Positions 44,068 to 52,152 of a stretch of DNA of 64,000 nucleotides are shown in pieces (the first letter of the stretch is position 1; each line of letters begins with the position of its first letter). Origin of the DNA: Natronolimnohabitans sp. A-GB9 (lineage in GTDB: Archaea; Halobacteriota; Halobacteria; Halobacteriales; Natrialbaceae); contig NZ_JAVDDV010000006.1 of assembly GCF_030848565.1 (NCBI RefSeq), forward strand, positions 186,001 to 250,000, given 5' to 3'. The notes beneath the pieces were generated by a model. The model was not told where the DNA came from, did not search any database, and was given only the letters and a program-made list of their open reading frames with translations. The position numbers and the translations under genes were made by a program.

Positions 44068-45177
44068 TCATTTAAACCCGGAGTCGGTGTCGTCTCGACC
44101 GTGTTCGTCCGTCGCCGCCTCGCGTCCTGTCTCGACGAAGTCGCTTGCCCGCGGGCTGTCACCGCCGTGTGGTGTGTCACGGTTTCTGATCCGTGCCGCG
44201 TGAACCGTCTCGGTAGCGTCGTCGACGATGACCACGTCGCCGGAATCAGTCGGGAGCCGCGTCTCCAGCGATCCGCTCATATACGTCGGCTGAGCGTGCT
44301 CGAGGGCCTCGAGGTCGGCCGCCGACGTCAGTCGATGGGAAACGAGGAGATCCGATTGGGAGATACCGACCGGTGGGACGGCACTCGGTCGCTGGGTCGC
44401 GGCGACGAGGCTGACTCCAGGCGCGCGCCCGCGCGTCAGAACTCGTCGAAGGGACGATTCGGCGATCCCATCGAAGAACGTGTGGGCCTCGTCGATGAGC
44501 AACCACGGCAGCCGATCGATCGTCTCGCGGACACGAGCCCGGTACACCGCCTCGGCGACGCCGCGACAGACGGCGTTCATCGGTCTGGCCTCGAGCCCGG
44601 AGACGTCGACGACTGTCGCTTCCGATCCGGCAAGGTCGACCGCTGAGAGACCGTCAGGATCGAAGACGCCCCAGGAAGCGGCAAGCGCCAGGTGGTTGAC
44701 CGCAGCACGCCTGTCCGCGTCGGGAGCGTCGGTCGATTCGACGTGTGCTCGCATGCCGGCGACCGTCTCTGCCTCCGTCGCAGCTTGCCAGACGAGGCTT
44801 CCGGCCCCACTTTCGGGCGAGAGATCGAGCAACGCACACCACGACCGCGGATCCAGCGCCGCCGGCGTAACCGTCGGCGAGTCGACGACCTCGACGGGAA
44901 CTGACTCTCCCGCTGCTGTCTCGGCGAGCGTTCCGAAGACGCCCATCGGATCGACGATCACCGGCGCGACGCCCCTCGAGCGTGCGAGTTCCTCGGCGAT
45001 GACACCGACAGTGTAGGACTTTCCGTAGCCGCGCTTGCCGACGACGAGGACGGCGTGTGGCCCGTCCAGATCGAGATAGAGGTCGGCTCCCTCGCTCCCG
45101 TCGAGCGCCCGGTACTGTCCGAGTCGGGCCGCCGGTCCGGCCGTCAGTTCGTCGCCGCGTCCGAGTACGAAGCTCAC
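44068..45177 (-). CDS. HerA-like P-loop ATPase
   Basis: The 369-aa protein starts with GTG (VSFVLGRGDELTAGPAARLG). It has Walker A VGKRGYGKSYT, Walker B LPWLLIDEAHTFFDG and the sensor-like LVAATQRPSAVP, the HerA/FtsK order. The beta-barrel HAS domain of true HerA is short or absent, and no NurA gene is adjacent, so a role in end resection is uncertain. It is followed by a coiled-coil gene in the same direction. Confidence 0.8.
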   Translation of the reverse strand: MSFVLGRGDELTAGPAARLGQYRALDGSEGADLYLDLDGPHAVLVVGKRGYGKSYTVGVIAEELARSRGVAPVIVDPMGVFGTLAETAAGESVPVEVVDSPTVTPAALDPRSWCALLDLSPESGAGSLVWQAATEAETVAGMRAHVESTDAPDADRRAAVNHLALAASWGVFDPDGLSAVDLAGSEATVVDVSGLEARPMNAVCRGVAEAVYRARVRETIDRLPWLLIDEAHTFFDGIAESSLRRVLTRGRAPGVSLVAATQRPSAVPPVGISQSDLLVSHRLTSAADLEALEHAQPTYMSGSLETRLPTDSGDVVIVDDATETVHAARIRNRDTPHGGDSPRASDFVETGREAATDEHGRDDTDSGFK

Positions 45178-45295
45178 GCGAAGCGCTCACTCGTATTGCT
45201 ACTAGAACTCTCGTGCTGTAGTTTAAGTCGGAAGCGGGGACGAACGACGCTATGTGTCGGACTCGACTGAAGCCTGCACCGAACGACGACGACTC

Positions 45296-45405
45296 ATACT
45301 ACCGGACAACAATCAATACACACCCGATCGCGCCTCGGCGCCTGTCGCGGAACGCGACAGCGTCTCGAGTGCGATCGGAGTGTGCATCGTGTTGTCCGGC
45401 AGTAT
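45296..45405. repeat. Long palindromic element, copy G (110 bp)
   Basis: The ends are ATACTACCGGACAACA and TGTTGTCCGGCAGTAT. Inside, CACACCCGATCGC pairs with GCGATCGGAGTGTG, and CTGTCGCG with CGCGACAG at the centre. It is close to a perfect 110-bp hairpin but differs from A and C in the middle. It lies 26 bp before the first TrkA-C-like gene. Confidence 0.88.
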
Positions 45406-45431
45406 CACCAGCCGGCAGGATCGGATGAGCG

Positions 45432-46634
45432 ATGGAGACAGTCTCGTACGAATCACTGCTCGGGGTCTCCTTCGGCCTATTACTCGCCGTGTTAGCTGGC
45501 GTCGTCGTCACTGCTGTGGCGATCGCCCTCGCTGCCCTCGAGCGACGGCGACTGCCCGACACTGTCTCCGTATCGCTTGGGTTGGTACTTGCCGGCGTTG
45601 TCGGCTATGGAATCGGTGTCTTCGCTGCCGATCCGCTGTCGACGGCCTCGATTCGGTTTACGCTGGCGGCGCTCGTCGTCGGGCCAGTCGGTGTCGCCGC
45701 CGGTCGTCTGGGGTGGCGACTCGCGACCGAACTCCCGCTGACGCCGTCGGCACCACTCGAGCGCGGCCGATCGCTCTCGGCGGACGCGATCGATGCGGTC
45801 GATGCGATGGGAAAGGTGACGATACGTACGGGCGATCGCATCCGCGAGTTCGATGGGTATCCACCACTCGACCCACAACTCCGGGCGACGCTTGCGGACG
45901 GTGTCTGGCGACTCCCGGCGGATCTACCCCTCTCGGAACTCGAGGCGCGTCTCGAGGACAGGCTGCGGACGACCTACGACCTCGAGGCGGTGACCGTCGC
46001 CGTCGACGCCCGAGGCCGAGCGACGATTACGGCCGCGCCGCCGTCGAGGCGTGTCGCAAAGCGAGTTCCCGAGAGTCGGCGTGCCGTATCGGTTCGGACA
46101 CTCCTTCCAACGGGGCTCGGGCCGGGCGATAACGTGCTGGTCGTGACCGAGTCGGTGACCGTCGAGGGGACCGTCCTCGATACGACCCCTGGCTCCGAGC
46201 CCTGCGAAGCGGTTACCCCATCTATGGCGTGCTCGGTGGGCGGTAAGGGACGAGCCACGGTCGCCGTTCCGACGACCGACGCGGAGCCGATTCTCGAGGC
46301 GACGCAGGCGCGCCTCGTCGTCGTTCCGTCCGAATCGACGCCGACGCTCGACGCGATATCGCTGCTCGAGCGGGACGGAACGGTCGTTCGACGGATAACG
46401 CTGACTGAACCGCTACTGGACGCGGTCGAGAGCGACGACACCACGCTCGAGGTGTTCGCGGTTCGGAACGACACGGCAGCAGCCACCTCGATGGCCGATC
46501 CCGAGTGGACGTTCGATCCCGAGCCAGCCACCCTCTCCCCCGGCGTGGAGGCGTTCGTCCTCGATACCGACGGCAGCGGGCTTCCTCCCGAGCCAGACGC
46601 CACGGACCGAAGGACACTCGAGGTGAAAGCATGA
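45432..46634 (+). CDS. TrkA-C-like membrane protein 1
   Basis: The 400-aa protein starts METVSYESLLGVSFGLLLAV and has three hydrophobic helices (about residues 10-35, 46-65, 75-95) followed by a long soluble region rich in beta strands. The C-terminal half resembles a divergent RCK_C/TrkA_C fold, but a full Rossmann RCK_N domain is missing. It overlaps the next gene by 4 bp (ATGA). The pair could regulate or form part of a cation channel; pore helices are not evident. Confidence 0.7.
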   Translation: METVSYESLLGVSFGLLLAVLAGVVVTAVAIALAALERRRLPDTVSVSLGLVLAGVVGYGIGVFAADPLSTASIRFTLAALVVGPVGVAAGRLGWRLATELPLTPSAPLERGRSLSADAIDAVDAMGKVTIRTGDRIREFDGYPPLDPQLRATLADGVWRLPADLPLSELEARLEDRLRTTYDLEAVTVAVDARGRATITAAPPSRRVAKRVPESRRAVSVRTLLPTGLGPGDNVLVVTESVTVEGTVLDTTPGSEPCEAVTPSMACSVGGKGRATVAVPTTDAEPILEATQARLVVVPSESTPTLDAISLLERDGTVVRRITLTEPLLDAVESDDTTLEVFAVRNDTAAATSMADPEWTFDPEPATLSPGVEAFVLDTDGSGLPPEPDATDRRTLEVKA

Positions 46635-47863
46635 CGTCGGCAGTCGTACTCGAGGCCCTCGCCGCGACCGACCCGTTGCGAACCGTCGGTACGGTCGACG
46701 GTTCGAGGACGCTCGAGTGGACGCGGACGGCGTTGCTCGCGATCCTCGGTTACGGGTTGCTGATGGGTGCCATCACGCTTGTCGCCGGATTCGCCTATCG
46801 TGTGGTCACGGTCCGGGAACTACCGATCGGAGCGGCCGCACTCGTCGGTCTCGCCGGGCCCGTAGGATGGCTCACCGTTCTGGCCGTCGGTCGCGGTGAG
46901 TTCGTCGCTGGGTCGCCACCGGAACACTACACTGGCGCGCTCTTCGTACTCGGCGTCGTCGCCGCCGGAACCGTCGCTGCGACCGGCGGCCGACGGCTCG
47001 GTGATCGGATTGCGTGTGCCGTCGCTGACACCCGCCCGCTCGAGACCGACGGGAGGGTCGCGGATCGTCTTCGATCGGCTCGCCTCTCCGTCGCACTCAC
47101 ACTCCCCGAATCGATCGACGACGTCGAGGGCTACCCCCCGGTCGACGAGACGATCGAGCAGGAACTCGCGGGTCGGCGGTTGCTGTTCCCCAGCGGGTTC
47201 ACGACGGCGGCGTTGCGGTCCAGACTCGAGACACGACTCGAGACGGATTTCGACGTCGGCTACGTCGACGCCGAGTTCGCTGCCGACGGCACGCTCGATG
47301 CTCTCGCGGTCGGCGATCGACGGGACGGGATCGCGCCCACGCTGGGACCGAATCGCGTCGCCGTGGCGATCGCCGGTGATCCACCGTCGCGGGCGAGTGT
47401 GGGCGATCCGATCGAGGTCTGGACGACCGACGGCGATTCGCGTCGGTTCGTCGCGACAGGGAGGCTACGAGCGAGCACGGACTCCGTGACGACGCTGGTC
47501 GTCGACGCTGCCGACGCCGAGGCGTTCGCTCCCGGCGATCGATACCAGCTTACGACGCGAGCCGAACCGCCGAGCGGCGGCCCTGCCTTGCTCTCTGCGA
47601 TCCGCGGCGCGGACGAGACGGTCGCGGTTTGGACGGTCGAGGAGGGCGGTCCACTCGAGCGCGAGTTCGTCGGCTGGCTACCGGGAACCGTGCTGGTGAT
47701 CGAACGCGACGGAGACGTTCACTCGCTGCCAGCGGACAACGAACCCCTGGAAGCCGGTGATACGATCTACGTCTTCGGGACGCCGGCCGACCTCGAGGAG
47801 CTGTCGACTGAGGGCGTATCGTGGTCGACGGACATTTCCGGAATACGGACCGTCGGCAAATGA
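46631..47863 (+). CDS. TrkA-C-like membrane protein 2
   Basis: The 410-aa paralogue of the preceding gene also has three transmembrane helices and the shared block DVEGYPPVDETIEQEL (compare EFDGYPPLDPQLRATL in protein 1). Its C-terminus is a clearer TrkA_C domain (GTVLVIERDGDVHSLPADN, EAGDTIYVFGTP). Coupled translation and paralogy suggest a heteromeric complex. By family, potassium transport regulation is likely but not shown. Confidence 0.75.
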   Translation: MTSAVVLEALAATDPLRTVGTVDGSRTLEWTRTALLAILGYGLLMGAITLVAGFAYRVVTVRELPIGAAALVGLAGPVGWLTVLAVGRGEFVAGSPPEHYTGALFVLGVVAAGTVAATGGRRLGDRIACAVADTRPLETDGRVADRLRSARLSVALTLPESIDDVEGYPPVDETIEQELAGRRLLFPSGFTTAALRSRLETRLETDFDVGYVDAEFAADGTLDALAVGDRRDGIAPTLGPNRVAVAIAGDPPSRASVGDPIEVWTTDGDSRRFVATGRLRASTDSVTTLVVDAADAEAFAPGDRYQLTTRAEPPSGGPALLSAIRGADETVAVWTVEEGGPLEREFVGWLPGTVLVIERDGDVHSLPADNEPLEAGDTIYVFGTPADLEELSTEGVSWSTDISGIRTVGK

Positions 47864-47909
47864 AACAGGAAAGGCAATAGCTTTCGGATCGTTCCCGTAC
47901 AATACGCGT

Positions 47910-48857
47910 ATGTCCGAACTTCGCGACGCTGCCGAGACGGCCGTTCGGCAGTGTCTCGCCCTCGAGGCGTCCGAGTCATGTGCCGTCGTCACCGACGACG
48001 AGCGTGAACAGATCGGCGAGTCGCTGTATGCAGTCGCCAGCGAGATCACCGACGACGCGGTTATCGTCCGGTATCCGCCAGGAGAGACCCACGGCGGCGA
48101 GCCCCCCGAACCCGTCGCAGCGGCGATGGCGGGTGCCGACGTCGTCCTCGCGCCGACGACGAAGAGCCTGAGCCACACGCGCGCTCGCACTGAGGCCAAC
48201 GAGGCCGGTGCCCGCGTCGCGACGCTGCCGGGGATCACCGAGGAGGTCTTCACGACGGGGCTCGACGCAGACTACGAGTCGATCGCGACCCACTGTGAGA
48301 ACGTCCACGAGCAGGTCGCCGACGCCGACGAGATTCGCGTCACGACGCCGGCCGGCACCGACATCACCTTCGGTATCGGCGACCGCGAGTGGCTCTCCGA
48401 TACCGGGATCGTCCACGAGACAGGACAGATGTCGAACCTGCCCGCTGGCGAAGTGTTCGTCAGCCCCGAAACCGCCGATGGAACGTTCGTCGTCGACGGG
48501 ACGATGCGCCCGCACGGACTGCTCGAGGACGATCACGAACTCACTTTCGAGGTCGAGGACGGATTCGTCACGACGATCTCGGACGACGAAATTCGGGAGA
48601 CAGTCGAAAGCGCTGCCGAGGACGTCGGGGACGCGGCGTACAACCTCGCCGAGTTGGGGATCGGGACGAACGTCGCGGTCACCGATCTCGTCGGGTCCGT
48701 GCTGTTAGACGAGAAAGCCGGCGGCACCGTCCATATCGCGATCGGCGACAACGCGGGGATCGGCGGCGAAACGGAGGCGCCGATCCACCTCGACGGCATT
48801 CTTCGAGCACCGACGGTGTATGCAGACGGTGACGAAATCACGCTCCCGGAGGCGTGA
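47910..48857 (+). CDS. M29-like aminopeptidase-related protein
   Basis: The 315-aa protein starts MSELRDAAETAVRQCLALEA. It keeps the M29 metal pattern: NLPAGEVFVSP (Glu), LLDEKAGGTVHIAIGDN (His) and PIHLDGIL (His/Asp), with ELGIGTNVAV shared with the enzyme at 905-1999. It is about 50 residues shorter than classical AmpS-type enzymes, mainly in the N-terminal domain. It is likely a peptidase; specificity is unknown. Confidence 0.85.
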   Translation: MSELRDAAETAVRQCLALEASESCAVVTDDEREQIGESLYAVASEITDDAVIVRYPPGETHGGEPPEPVAAAMAGADVVLAPTTKSLSHTRARTEANEAGARVATLPGITEEVFTTGLDADYESIATHCENVHEQVADADEIRVTTPAGTDITFGIGDREWLSDTGIVHETGQMSNLPAGEVFVSPETADGTFVVDGTMRPHGLLEDDHELTFEVEDGFVTTISDDEIRETVESAAEDVGDAAYNLAELGIGTNVAVTDLVGSVLLDEKAGGTVHIAIGDNAGIGGETEAPIHLDGILRAPTVYADGDEITLPEA

Positions 48858-48936
48858 CTGATACGGAGAGTGGTTTCATCCATCCTCTGACGAGCGGTCC
48901 AATCGCCTTTTAGGCACGTAGCGTCTAGGCCGTGTT

Positions 48937-49596
48937 ATGAACGACATTCCGGACCGGATTCCGACGCCCTGTCCGTCCTGCTCGCCGGACCTCGAGACGG
49001 TCCACGAGGTCCTGACGACGACGGAAGGCGGCGGAACGCTTACCGTTCGCTGTAGTGAGTGTGGCCACGTCCACAAGGTCCAACCCGAACAGGAACGTGA
49101 AGTGACTCTCGACGTCGTCGTCTCTCAGGGCGGCGAATCCTTTACCGCAAACGTCACGACGCCCGAAGACGAGACGATCGAAGTCGGCGACGAGTTCATC
49201 TTGGAAACCGAGGAGGTGCTCTCGACGGTTCGCGTGACCAGCGTCGAACTCGACGGACAGAAACGGCGGGAGAAAGCCGATGCAGCGGACGTCGAAACCG
49301 TCTGGACCCGCGAGGTCGACAACGTCGCGGTCAACGTCACCGTCCACCCCCAGGACGGCTCGAGAAACGACAGCCACAGTATTACGGTTCACGTGCCCGG
49401 CGACTACGAATTCGAGGTCGGTGAGATAGAGGAGTTCGGCGACGACGAGTTCGAGATCGACGCCTTCGTCGTCCGCGACGACGCCGACGGATACGACCGG
49501 GACCGCTACGAGATGGAGGGTGATACGGTCCTCGCGAAAGATACCAAACGCGTCTACGCCTACGATCAGCAGACCAGCGCCTGGTCGGCCTGGTAA
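48937..49596 (+). CDS. HVO_0476-type zinc-finger protein
   Basis: The 219-aa protein has an N-terminal zinc ribbon (PCPSCSPDLETVHEV and VRCSECGHVHKV) followed by beta-rich repeats (VTLDVVVSQGGESFTANV, EVGDEFILETEEVLSTVRV). It ends AYDQQTSAWSAW. This matches a conserved haloarchaeal family known by the HVO_0476 name. Its role is unknown; a ribbon plus translation-protein-like barrel hints at RNA or protein binding. Confidence 0.8.
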   Translation: MNDIPDRIPTPCPSCSPDLETVHEVLTTTEGGGTLTVRCSECGHVHKVQPEQEREVTLDVVVSQGGESFTANVTTPEDETIEVGDEFILETEEVLSTVRVTSVELDGQKRREKADAADVETVWTREVDNVAVNVTVHPQDGSRNDSHSITVHVPGDYEFEVGEIEEFGDDEFEIDAFVVRDDADGYDRDRYEMEGDTVLAKDTKRVYAYDQQTSAWSAW

Positions 49597-49626
49597 CGAC
49601 GACTTCTTCGTCTGCGATCCGTTCCG

Positions 49627-49736
49627 ATACTGTCGGACAGCACGAGTCACCGGTTGGTCGCACGACTGCGGTCGTCGCTGACGGTGACGGCCGCGACGTC
49701 GCGACCGACGGGTCACTGCCTGCTGTCCGGCAGTAT
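49627..49736. repeat. Long palindromic element, copy C (110 bp)
   Basis: The ends are ATACTGTCGGACAGCA and TGCTGTCCGGCAGTAT. The right arm (GGTGACGGCCGCG...CGCGACCGACGGGTCACTG) is nearly the same as in copies A and B. The length is exactly 110 bp. It separates the zinc-finger gene from the first PIMT gene. Confidence 0.9.
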
Positions 49737-49793
49737 GACCTGTCCTCCACTCGCGCCCCACAGACTATTGGCCGTGAGACGGTAGATTACTCT

Positions 49794-50459
49794 ATGTTTC
49801 GCGACCGTAACTCCGGCTCCGGCGCCGACGCTGACGACTACGAAACGGCCCGCGAGCGGATGGTCCGGACGGTCTCACGCCGCGTCGAGGACGAGCGCGT
49901 CCTCGAGGCCATGCGGGCAGTCCCCCGCCACGCGTTCGTCCCACCGGACCGACGCGACAGCGCCTACGCGGATCGCCCGCTCCCGATCGGTGACGGGCAA
50001 ACGATCAGCGCGCCGCATATGGTCGCCATCATGGCAGACAAACTGCGTCTCGAGCCCGGTGACGAGGTCCTCGAGATCGGTACCGGCTGTGGCTACCACG
50101 CCGCAGTGACGGCCGAACTCGTCGGTCCGGAACACGTCTACACCGTCGAGTACAGCGACGAACTCGCCGACCGGGCGCGCGAACAGCTCGCAGCCGTCGG
50201 CTACGACGAAATCTCCGTTCGGACCGGTGACGGTCGCGACGGCTGGCCCGAACACGCTCTATACGACGCAGCGTATTTCACCTGTGCGACCCCCGAGTTT
50301 CCCGATCCCGTGATCGAGCAGGTTCGTCCCGGTGGGACGGTGCTCGCCCCGATCGGCACCGGTTTCCAGACGCTCGTCGAGGCCACGAAACGAGCGGACG
50401 GCGGACTAGAGCGGACCGAACACGGCGGCGTTCAGTTCGTCCGGATGCGCGGCGAGTGA
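49794..50459 (+). CDS. pcm: Protein-L-isoaspartate O-methyltransferase
   Basis: The 221-aa enzyme repairs isoaspartyl damage in proteins with S-adenosylmethionine. It has AMRAVPRHAFVPPD, the active-site loop GDGQTISAPHMVA, SAM motif VLEIGTGCGYHAAV and the C-terminal VRPGGTVLAPIG. All signature motifs of PIMT are intact. It starts MFRDRNSGSGADADDYETAR. A second, divergent copy follows 64 bp downstream. Confidence 0.93.
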   Translation: MFRDRNSGSGADADDYETARERMVRTVSRRVEDERVLEAMRAVPRHAFVPPDRRDSAYADRPLPIGDGQTISAPHMVAIMADKLRLEPGDEVLEIGTGCGYHAAVTAELVGPEHVYTVEYSDELADRAREQLAAVGYDEISVRTGDGRDGWPEHALYDAAYFTCATPEFPDPVIEQVRPGGTVLAPIGTGFQTLVEATKRADGGLERTEHGGVQFVRMRGE

Positions 50460-50523
50460 CCGGTCGTCGACGCTGGGCCGCGCAAGCGCGCCATTGATAA
50501 CTGCCCGAGCGATTACCTCGAGT

Positions 50524-51273
50524 ATGGACCCCGCGGTACTGCGAGAGGACATGGTCGACGGCCTCGAGTCACCGGCCAAGGACGTACTGGACGACGAGGC
50601 CGTCGCCGTGGCGATGCGTGACGTCCCTCGCCATGAGTTCCTCGAAGACGAGCGATCGGCGTACGCGGATCGCGAACACGACGTTCTGGGGACACGAGTG
50701 CTCGCTCCGAGTACCGTCGCTCGCCTACTGGATGCGCTCGAACTCTCTGCCGGTGACGAGGTGCTGATCGTCGGTGCCGGGGTCGGGTATACCGCTTCCG
50801 TTACGGCCGAAGTCGTCGGCGAAACGAACGTCCACGCCGTCGACATCTCCCGGCCGCTCGTCGCCCAGGCCCGACAGAACCTCGCTCGAGCCGGCTACGG
50901 GGGCGTCTTCGTCGACTGTCGGGACGGTGCGGCCGGCCTGCCGGAGTACGCTCCGTTCGACCGGATCCTCCTCGAGGCCGCCGTCGTCGATCCCCCTCGG
51001 GCGTTGCTCGAGCAACTGACCGACGACGGCCGGCTGGTCTTTCCCCGCGGCACCCAGAACCAGCGACTCGAGACCGTCTCTCCCGACGGCGATCGAACCC
51101 GGCTCGCGGCCGTTTCGTTCGACCCGTTGCTCGTCGAGGGCGAACAGTCCGGGGCGATCGAGCGAAACCGAATGGCCCGGGAGGATCGGGAACGCGCGAT
51201 GCGTCGAGCCGAATCGCGACGCGGTTGGGAGCAAGACTGGATCGAGTGGGACGAGTCGATTGGTTCTCACTGA
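50524..51273 (+). CDS. Divergent PIMT-like methyltransferase
   Basis: The 249-aa protein starts MDPAVLREDMVDGLESPAKD and aligns with PIMT (AMRDVPRHEFLEDE, SAM motif VLIVGAGVGYTASVTAE). The active-site loop of true PIMT, with Thr-x-Ser-x-Pro, is replaced by GTRVLAPSTVARLL, and a charged C-terminal extension of about 35 residues (RMAREDRERAMRRAES) is added. It is therefore a SAM-binding paralogue whose isoaspartate activity is doubtful. Confidence 0.85.
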   Translation: MDPAVLREDMVDGLESPAKDVLDDEAVAVAMRDVPRHEFLEDERSAYADREHDVLGTRVLAPSTVARLLDALELSAGDEVLIVGAGVGYTASVTAEVVGETNVHAVDISRPLVAQARQNLARAGYGGVFVDCRDGAAGLPEYAPFDRILLEAAVVDPPRALLEQLTDDGRLVFPRGTQNQRLETVSPDGDRTRLAAVSFDPLLVEGEQSGAIERNRMAREDRERAMRRAESRRGWEQDWIEWDESIGSH

Positions 51274-51333
51274 CGCTGCGTTTCCGACCGGCGTATCGGA
51301 GGGCCGGTGCTAGAGTCAAACGCTGAGTCTACT

Positions 51334-51395
51334 ATACTGCCGGACAGCAATCACTGAAGCGGGTTGCCGGACGGGAGCGGCGATTGCTCACATTC
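51334..51395. repeat. Palindromic element, copy F (truncated)
   Basis: The left end ATACTGCCGGACAGCAATCA and the middle GGACGGGAGCGGCGATTGCT match the 80-bp class, but the element stops at CACATTC and lacks the CTGTCCGGCAGTAT right end. The 53-bp repeat begins exactly at the break. Confidence 0.8.
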
Positions 51396-51448
51396 TAGTA
51401 GCCACTGACCGTCACTGCGCACCCGATCGCATGAGGGGAGCGCGGGTC
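51396..51448. repeat. 53-bp repeat, copy 1
   Basis: TAGTAGCCACTGACCGTCAC through GAGGGGAGCGCGGGTC recurs at 55649-55701 with three differences and no gaps. It adjoins the broken end of palindromic copy F. It shares CACCCGATCGC with the arm of copy G. Confidence 0.8.
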
Positions 51449-51684
51449 TCGCTCCGGTGGTCGCGTCGACCCACGAACTGGCAAGCGGGGACCGACGTGA
51501 CCCATGCGCCGTGCGATCGGTGTGAGAACAGACGATATTCTATCCGTCAGTGTATACCTCGCTCCGCGAAAAGTGGGGGGTGGGGGGATTGGGGGTGGCG
51601 ACAGGCTATCGCAGATCGCCATTGATTGCTATGGTCTCCTGTGGATTAAATATACTTTCTAATCAATTAGTGGGCCACAACGTA
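51449..51684. other. Gap without supported gene; G-rich tract
   Basis: A G-rich tract (AAGTGGGGGGTGGGGGGATT then GGGGGTGG) lies at 51571-51598. A minus-strand ORF of 75 codons (51395-51622) begins MAICDSLSPPPIPPPP but soon becomes Arg/Pro-rich and runs into the repeats, so it is not accepted. ATATACTTT near 51648 is AT-rich and may be a promoter. Confidence 0.4.
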
Positions 51685-51711
51685 GAGACACTAATTAATT
51701 AGTAGTGTCTC
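51685..51711. promoter_or_regulatory. AT-rich palindromic operator-like site
   Basis: GAGACACT (51685-51692) and AGTGTCTC (51704-51711) are exact inverted arms, and ACTAATTAATTAGT (51690-51703) is a perfect inner palindrome. A related CTAATCAATTAG lies about 25 bp upstream. This is by far the most AT-rich spot in the region and looks like an operator or promoter, but no good gene starts next to it. Confidence 0.5.
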
Positions 51712-51813
51712 CTTCGCTAGAACGATACTCGATCACCGGATGCGCTATCGGCGTCACCGTCTCGCCGACTGTACCTGTTGCTCTCGTTTCGGCTTTGGTC
51801 GTCGCCGATACTC

Positions 51814-51893
51814 ATACTGCCGGACAGAAGCCAATGAAGAGCATTCGCCAGGCGGGAGCGGCGAATGCTCACAATAGTTCTGTCCGGCGGTAT
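51814..51893. repeat. Palindromic element, copy E (80 bp)
   Basis: ATACTGCCGGACAGAAGCCA at the left and TTCTGTCCGGCGGTAT at the right are the ends; AGCATTCGCC and GGCGAATGCT form a perfect inner stem. It is the cleanest 80-bp copy. Confidence 0.9.
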
Positions 51894-52152
51894 CAGTGAT
51901 ACGGACGCTGTCTATCAGTCCCGGCACATCTACAGAGACACAGGGCAAGTGCCTCGAGATCGTCCGGAAATATTCCAGCCGACCCGATGCGGAAAGGTCA
52001 AAGGAAGTTGAATTCGCCCGCGGCCGCACGTCCAGTTTTTGGACGTACGGACAAAACGGCGAAGCCGCGGGGCTTGTCCCTGCAGTACTTCACAGCCGAG
52101 TCGCAGTCGTGCCGGAGTAGCAAGACAGGAGATCGAACGACTGATCGGCCTC
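51894..52152. other. Gap downstream of the Bat-type regulator
   Basis: No gene is supported. ACGTCC-AGTTTTT-GGACGT at about 52028-52046 and AAGCC-GCGG-GGCTT at about 52063-52076 are small stems. On the minus strand they lie after the regulator stop, so one may serve as a 3'-end structure. Confidence 0.4.

Noticed and set aside
51705-51899. 64-codon ORF beside the operator-like palindrome (MSPSLERYSITGCAIGVTVS)
   Set aside because: Part is hydrophobic and gene-like, but it runs into palindromic copy E with a shift in composition and no family, so it is not listed as a gene.
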